Assembly: GCA_017553505.1 (NCBI GenBank) | Contig: JAFZLD010000025.1 | Span: forward strand, 124,001 to 188,000 | Length of the DNA: 64,000 nucleotides | Direction: 5' to 3' | From: Lachnospiraceae bacterium | Lineage (GTDB): Bacteria > Bacillota > Clostridia > Lachnospirales > Lachnospiraceae | In this document: one piece after another, positions 63,570 to 64,000 of the stretch | Position numbering within the stretch: the stretch's first letter is position 1 | Layout of the letters: each line of letters opens with the position of its first letter | Made by a program: the position numbers and the translations under genes | The notes under the pieces: model-generated | Databases searched by the model: none | Seen by the model: the letters and a program-made list of their open reading frames with translations, nothing else | What the model was told of the DNA's origin: nothing

Positions 63570-64000
63570 ATGGCAGCAAATGTTATAAATGCAGATTTAC
63601 TCGCCAAGATGTTTTTAGCCGGCGCTAAGAACCTCGAGGCCAAGAAAGAATGGATAAACGAACTTAACGTTTTCCCCGTTCCGGACGGTGATACCGGTAC
63701 CAATATGGTTATGACTATCATGTCTGCAGCCAAGGACGTACATGCTCTCCAGAGCACCAATGACATCACAATGCAGACTTTATGTAAGGCTATTTCATCC
63801 GGCTCCCTTAAGGGTGCAAGAGGTAACTCGGGTGTTATTCTTTCTCAGTTGCTTCGCGGATTCACCAAGCTTGTCAAAGAATCCGAAGAGATTACCATTC
63901 CCATGGTAGCAGATGCTTGTGAGAAGGCGGTTGAGACCGCTTACAAGGCAGTTATGAAGCCCAAGGAAGGTACTATTCTTACAGTAGCTAAGGGTATCAG
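63570..64000 (+). CDS. DAK-domain kinase (FakA/YloV-like), N-terminal part, cut by the window end
   Basis: The frame opens at ATG 63570 after a strong AGGAGGATG and stays open to the right edge (143 codons). The start MAANVINADLLAKMFLAGA leads to the DhaL signature NVFPVPDGDTGTNMVMT (two Asp residues for Mg-ATP) and SLKGARGNSGVILSQLLRG. This is the fatty-acid kinase A family, which phosphorylates fatty acids bound to FakB/DegV proteins in membrane lipid synthesis. It starts 11 bases after the Asp23 gene, so the two are co-transcribed. The C-terminal part lies outside the window. Confidence 0.9.
   Translation, partial: MAANVINADLLAKMFLAGAKNLEAKKEWINELNVFPVPDGDTGTNMVMTIMSAAKDVHALQSTNDITMQTLCKAISSGSLKGARGNSGVILSQLLRGFTKLVKESEEITIPMVADACEKAVETAYKAVMKPKEGTILTVAKGI

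Overview
The window is a gene-dense stretch of a low-to-moderate GC Firmicutes chromosome, most likely from the Lachnospiraceae (Butyrivibrio/Roseburia-like Clostridia). This rests on gene content rather than a species match: strong GGAGG-type ribosome binding sites, the NifU-like/GGGtGRT gene pair, a DUF1292 protein, GerW and DUF2953 genes, an L28 with CxxC motifs, Asp23 next to a DAK kinase, and a topoisomerase III carrying C-terminal repeat modules. I see no phage, insertion sequence, CRISPR array or rRNA. The window holds one tRNA, tRNA-Thr(CGU). It opens inside a UvrD-family helicase gene and closes inside a FakA/DAK-like kinase gene.

Layout. 0-3.4 kb: helicase end, DUF1292 protein, and a full-length GlgX/isoamylase-like protein that has lost its catalytic residues. 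3.4-8.9 kb: trpS followed by potABCD, a polyamine-type ABC importer whose ATPase carries two inserted repeats. 8.85-11 kb: aroC and a beta-propeller lactonase-like gene on the minus strand. 11-13.7 kb: VanY-type carboxypeptidase, tgt, yajC. 13.8-19.7 kb: leuB-ilvD-ilvB and an L,D-transpeptidase. 19.8-27.5 kb: serC-serA, a two-gene ABC exporter, a small unknown gene, and a DUF1015 gene. 27.5-29.6 kb: a full-length GlgB-like protein, also without catalytic residues. 29.6-32.5 kb: tRNA-Thr, argH, asd. 32.5-39.5 kb: EAL-domain c-di-GMP phosphodiesterase, an archaeal-type ATPase, and a very long topoisomerase III. 39.5-42.6 kb: left-handed beta-helix protein, NifU-like scaffold, GGGtGRT protein, lipoprotein. 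42.7-49.3 kb: second branched-chain amino acid locus, ilvB-ilvN-ilvN-ilvC-cysK-leuC-leuD. 49.3-53 kb: AlgI-like O-acyltransferase with an SGNH partner, and a histidine phosphatase. 53-60 kb: ruvAB, zapA, a U32 protein, and a natural fusion of a SEDS glycosyltransferase with a class B penicillin-binding protein. 60-64 kb: NUDIX, unknown, DUF2953, GerW, J-domain protein, rpmB (minus), Asp23, DAK kinase.

How the parts fit. Most of the window is core anabolism: valine/isoleucine/leucine (leuBCD, ilvBNCD with two large and two small acetolactate synthase genes; leuA is not here), serine (serCA) and cysteine (cysK), arginine (argH), the aspartate family (asd) and chorismate (aroC). These are interleaved with envelope and division genes.

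The most unusual signal is two intact, full-length GH13 proteins, one GlgX-like and one GlgB-like, about 26 kb apart. Each lacks the catalytic nucleophile, the acid/base residue and the transition-state His/Asp pair while keeping surrounding family sequence. They look like retained pseudoenzymes, perhaps glycogen-binding scaffolds or regulators. Other unusual architectures are the Ig-like insert in PotA, the SEDS-PBP fusion and the six-module TopB tail.
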